Positions 34,707 to 37,231 of a DNA stretch of 37,231 nucleotides are shown piece by piece (position 1 is the first letter of the stretch; every line of letters begins with the position of its first letter). Position numbers and translations under genes: made by a program. Origin of the DNA: Kiritimatiellia bacterium (GTDB lineage: Bacteria > Verrucomicrobiota > Kiritimatiellia > RFP12 > UBA1067). Below the pieces are notes generated by a model, which worked only from the letters and a program-made list of their open reading frames with translations, was not told the DNA's origin and made no database searches. The stretch is taken from NCBI GenBank assembly GCA_018399555.1, contig JAGYOL010000010.1, positions 1 through 37,231 on the forward strand. The letters run 5' to 3'.

Positions 34707-35828
34707 TTACCTGAAGGTCAGTTTCACTCCGCTCAGACGTTCACGCAGCGCATTGGCGCGGGCACAGCTTACGTACTCAATTGCTTCAGCCGCTGTTCCG
34801 CGGAAACGCCCGAGAAAGCTTGAAGCCCACATCTCACGATGCAGCCGATCAAGCCGGGCAACGGTCAACCCTTTGACCAACCCTATCTGCACACCCAGTC
34901 GCAACCACGAGACATACTCAAACAACTCGGGGCGGGTCATGATAAAGGCACTTCTGAGCATTGCCAGCGAGCATGAGATTTTGTTATACAATCCCCGCCT
35001 GGAGCCCGGGTCGCCCAGCACCCTCTCCCTTGCCTGCACCTCCTGCGCGGCCAGATCTCTGACCATACGCCGGAGCTTCTCTAGAACCGCCTCTTCGCTC
35101 TCTGTGACACTCATGTTGTTGGATATGCTCAACATCTGACCGAACCCCTCCACAAGTGGGTCCTCCGGCATATCCGACTCCATCAACAACCCCGCAGCCA
35201 GACAGGCGTTTGAAATTTGTTTCAGTTCATCGAGATGCGCAAGCGCCGGCAGATGCACTCTGACCGTCAGCTGCAGACCGGTACCGCAGCACTCCGAGTC
35301 CGGCAGCAGATAACCGAAACTTCTACTCCATGCGAATTTCAGCCGGGTACTAAACAGATCATCAAGGGCATCGACCTCCCGCCAGGCTTTATCCAGCTGA
35401 AAACCCTGTCGGATATCCTGCAGAACAAGGTGATGCCGTTCGTTGACAAACCCGTGCACCGCAGTTCCGGCACAGGTCAGAACACCGCTGTATTCATTGC
35501 TCTTGCTGTTTCTGAGATTTTCGGTGATAACGCCACGTTCGAAGTATTCGATCATTTTCCAGTCGGGCACATCGGTCAGCGGCTTCAACCGCAACCGATG
35601 GATTGCGGCAATATCGCGAACAGCATCGTCAATCTTGCGAAAGACCGCACAATCTTTTTTTGAATTATCAGCGGAGACCGGTAACGCAACGGCACCCGAA
35701 AAATCCGCTTCGATCTTTTTCTCAACCTCACGGGTTGTTATAAACCGATGACCGGCCAGATTACGACACAAACGTGCTCTGCTCCAGAGCACCACACCGG
35801 ACGACCTCGGCGAAACAGATCTTTTCAC
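34707..35828 (-). CDS. mcsB: McsB-like ATP:guanido phosphotransferase, divergent active site
   Basis: Related to McsB, the kinase that phosphorylates protein arginine and marks proteins for ClpCP. The frame of the family is clear: VVLWSRARLCRNL (12-24), GFVNERHHLVLQ (126-137), FGYL...GTG...VHLPAL (171-196), and SISNNMSVTESEE near 235-250. The catalytic positions differ. The Cys of the usual CPTNxGTG loop aligns with D177 (loop DSECCGTG, same length). NEEDH is N129-E-R-H-H133. The Arg/Gly loop before the ISN block (RGLYGEG in others) reads DPLVEGFG. So arginine kinase activity is doubtful by the known mechanism, although C180/C181 lie in the loop. The start codon overlaps the McsA stop (ATGA), which implies joint expression. 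Confidence 0.8.
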   Translation of the reverse strand: MKRSVSPRSSGVVLWSRARLCRNLAGHRFITTREVEKKIEADFSGAVALPVSADNSKKDCAVFRKIDDAVRDIAAIHRLRLKPLTDVPDWKMIEYFERGVITENLRNSKSNEYSGVLTCAGTAVHGFVNERHHLVLQDIRQGFQLDKAWREVDALDDLFSTRLKFAWSRSFGYLLPDSECCGTGLQLTVRVHLPALAHLDELKQISNACLAAGLLMESDMPEDPLVEGFGQMLSISNNMSVTESEEAVLEKLRRMVRDLAAQEVQARERVLGDPGSRRGLYNKISCSLAMLRSAFIMTRPELFEYVSWLRLGVQIGLVKGLTVARLDRLHREMWASSFLGRFRGTAAEAIEYVSCARANALRERLSGVKLTFR

Positions 35829-36352
35829 GATTCGCCTTCAGAACTTCTCAGACGCTTCACCCGACTTTCAACATCCTCAAGAGCCAGTTTTAAACGAAAA
35901 ACATCATCAAACCGCTGTTCCCGTACAGCATCGTCTATCTGACTTTTCAGTGCGATTATCTCAATACCGTCCACCGGTTCCTGCGGACGTTTACCTCTGT
36001 AGCCGCCTTCAAGCTGGCGTTCTCTGATCTCCTGTTCAAATGTTTTATAACAGACGGGGCATCCCAGATTCCTGAATGACGCATTACCTGTCAACCCAAA
36101 ACCGCACTGCGGACAGCATTTGCCTGAATTCAAGCCGGCGATCTTTATGGTGGCATCCATAAACACCTTGACATTCGGAACTCTAGCCAGCGCACCATCC
36201 GGGCTGAAACGGTCGGTCGGTTCCGCCGATGAAGAGCCGGAGCACTCCACCCGCGCACAGTTCTCACAGACAAAAACATCCTGCTCAAAACCATCCACAA
36301 CCTTGCGGATGGCTCTGGTGACATCATGTGTTTCGCATATTTCACATTTCAT
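35825..36352 (-). CDS. mcsA: McsA-like zinc-finger protein with UVR motif
   Basis: The activator partner of McsB. Four Cys pairs can bind two zinc ions: C3-C6, C29-C32, C80-C83 and C98-C101. A C-terminal UvrB/UvrC-type motif lies around residues 133-168 (LKSQIDDAVREQRFDDVFRLK). The linker between the first and second zinc halves is Ser/Pro-rich. Length is 175 aa, usual for McsA. The frame extends upstream, but the ATG at 36352 sits eight bases after GAGG and begins the first finger (MKCEIC). It is the first gene of the unit, with mcsB overlapping its end. ctsR and clpC, the usual neighbours in Firmicutes, are not here. Confidence 0.9.
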   Translation of the reverse strand: MKCEICETHDVTRAIRKVVDGFEQDVFVCENCARVECSGSSSAEPTDRFSPDGALARVPNVKVFMDATIKIAGLNSGKCCPQCGFGLTGNASFRNLGCPVCYKTFEQEIRERQLEGGYRGKRPQEPVDGIEIIALKSQIDDAVREQRFDDVFRLKLALEDVESRVKRLRSSEGES

Positions 36353-36426
36353 AACTGAATCCTCACCATTGTCTGAATATATTGTTTTGCGGTTGCCGAT
36401 CCCGGCCAATTCACTTAATTTAACTC

Positions 36427-36456
36427 ATTCTAGCATACCAACCCTTCCGAAATCAA
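36427..36456 (-). promoter_or_regulatory. Promoter for mcsA-mcsB with extended -10
   Basis: On the minus strand TTGATT (36451-36456) and TAGAAT (36427-36432) are 18 bp apart, with TGC immediately before the -10. The expected leader is about 68 bases. The same TGCTAGAAT string stands just before asnS. Confidence 0.5.
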
Positions 36457-36560
36457 TCCGCAGGCGAAAAATAATCACCGCATCGGCGAAACCTTTAACC
36501 TTTGAACCAGCACCGCCCTGCGGTGCGATCAAACCAACACCCCTCGCAGCGAAAATAATT

Positions 36561-36576
36561 AAAGCCTGTCCCTAAT
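36561..36576 (+). repeat. Variant of the transposase-associated repeat
   Basis: AAAGCCTGTCCCTAAT shares the GCCTGTCCCT core with the two repeats at 15015-15065. It lies exactly at the 5' border of the truncated surface-protein fragment. Confidence 0.65.
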
Positions 36577-37063
36577 TCTTACCTGGGATATTGATAGTAG
36601 CGGCACAACTATAAGTGACGGAGGTACGGGCAAAACCACCGCCCAGATGCATGATGTCTTCACCTTCACCACTGTTGGCTGGGACTTCTTCAACACCTGG
36701 TATATGAATGGATACCCGGAACTGATTCACTCCTTTAATGAAGATTCATTTGAGCGCTGGATTGCCACGGAGTGGGCACTTGTACACCAGCGAGAGCAGA
36801 ACGATACCCCCGCCGACGACAACATCCCCAACCTGATCAAATACGCCTGTGGTCTATCAGCCACAACCGCTTACACTACGCAGGATATGATGACAATGTC
36901 ACGCGACCCGCTCACAGGGCTGTTCTCGATTAAATACATGGAGTCAAAGCTGACTCATGATGTGATGTTGCAACCGATCTGGTGCCCGACACTCGATCAA
37001 CCCTGGACAACCGACAACATCACAATAAATCTGCTCGACGAAACGGCAGAACACAAGCTCTGA
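36563..37063 (+). pseudogene. 3' fragment of a GLUG-motif surface protein
   Basis: From 36563 the frame is open to the TGA at 37061. The first residues after the repeat, TWDIDSSGTTISDGGTG then KTTAQM, followed by FTFTTVGWDFFNTWYMNGYP, are one GLUG-type repeat with its terminal Trp-Pro pattern, entered in the middle of a protein. The C-terminal part, with DDNIPNLIKYACGLSATT and FSIKYMESK, resembles the tail found on many exported proteins of Lentisphaerae and Verrucomicrobia. An in-frame TAA (36560-36562) stands just before it, at the GCCTGTCCCT repeat, so the large N-terminal part is lost. The ATG at 36647 has no ribosome site. I infer a remnant left by rearrangement at the repeat. Confidence 0.7.
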
Positions 37064-37136
37064 CGGGCATCAATACCCTTAGGAGAAAGCGGCTTCATGC
37101 GACTGCGCGCAACCTTGATTGAGGAGTTACACTAAA

Positions 37137-37170
37137 CTAACCCAGCGTAGCCGCCTGTCTGCCGACAGGC
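37137..37170 (+). repeat. 27-bp dispersed repeat, copy 2, with hairpin
   Basis: Matches 6903-6929 (opposite strand) at 26 of 27 bases through 37163. Its end forms a perfect hairpin, GCCTGTC-TGCC-GACAGGC (37153-37170), which copy 1 lacks. It lies beyond the surface-protein fragment, in DNA without genes up to the window end. Confidence 0.8.
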
Positions 37171-37231
37171 AGGGAACCAAGCGGGGTCGTAGTTAAAATA
37201 TTTGACATTTGTTTTGATATTTTTGAACAAT

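Noticed and set aside
37064-37231. Possible further gene at the right edge
   Set aside because: No open frame with start and ribosome site; only the dispersed repeat and AT-rich DNA are seen.

Overview
The window reads as chromosome from a member of the PVC superphylum, most likely Kiritimatiellota or Lentisphaerota. This is an inference from gene content: two secreted FGly-type sulfatases, FG-GAP and GLUG-type exported proteins, a PPi-type phosphofructokinase together with pyruvate phosphate dikinase, and an McsA/McsB pair. No marker phylogeny could be run. Genes are dense and on both strands, with frequent Shine-Dalgarno sites. I found no rRNA, tRNA, CRISPR or phage. Layout: Positions 1-230 hold the decayed 3' end of an AlbA_2/RecG-like ATP-binding gene, broken by an extra copy of an 8-bp repeat. 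Then come a GT4 glycosyltransferase (423-1553), an MscS channel, citrate synthase, a translationally coupled cobO-yraN pair, asnS, and a URO-D/corrinoid-methyltransferase-like gene. Two divergent intergenic regions (cobO|asnS and URO-D|PPIase) carry a related 47-bp element. From 8.5 to 14 kb there are a PPIase lipoprotein with an unusual domain order, a sulfatase, a stand-alone AICAR transformylase and a membrane-anchored alpha/beta hydrolase. From 13.9 to 20.2 kb all genes are on the minus strand: a REP-associated transposase with its tandem repeat, an orphan ABC ATPase, a HAD-like protein, a polytopic membrane protein and a processive GT2, the last with a dyad over its putative promoter. From 20.3 to 25.7 kb there is a secreted cluster: an FG-GAP protein, a sulfatase and an 851-aa exported protein I do not recognise. 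This probably serves sulfated polysaccharide handling outside the cytoplasm. From 25.8 to 32.8 kb lies a core block: PPi-phosphofructokinase, dciA, a LUD-domain protein, prfA, rpmE and ppdK. The final part holds a secreted HEGFH zinc peptidase, a divergent McsB with its McsA partner, and the 3' remnant of a GLUG-type surface protein cut off at a repeat like the one beside the transposase. Themes: PPi-linked glycolysis (pfp plus ppdK); a possible corrinoid link (cobO and the URO-D gene share an upstream element); arginine-phosphorylation machinery whose kinase has lost recognisable catalytic residues; and a family of short repeats with a GCCTGTC core at places where genes have been truncated or end.
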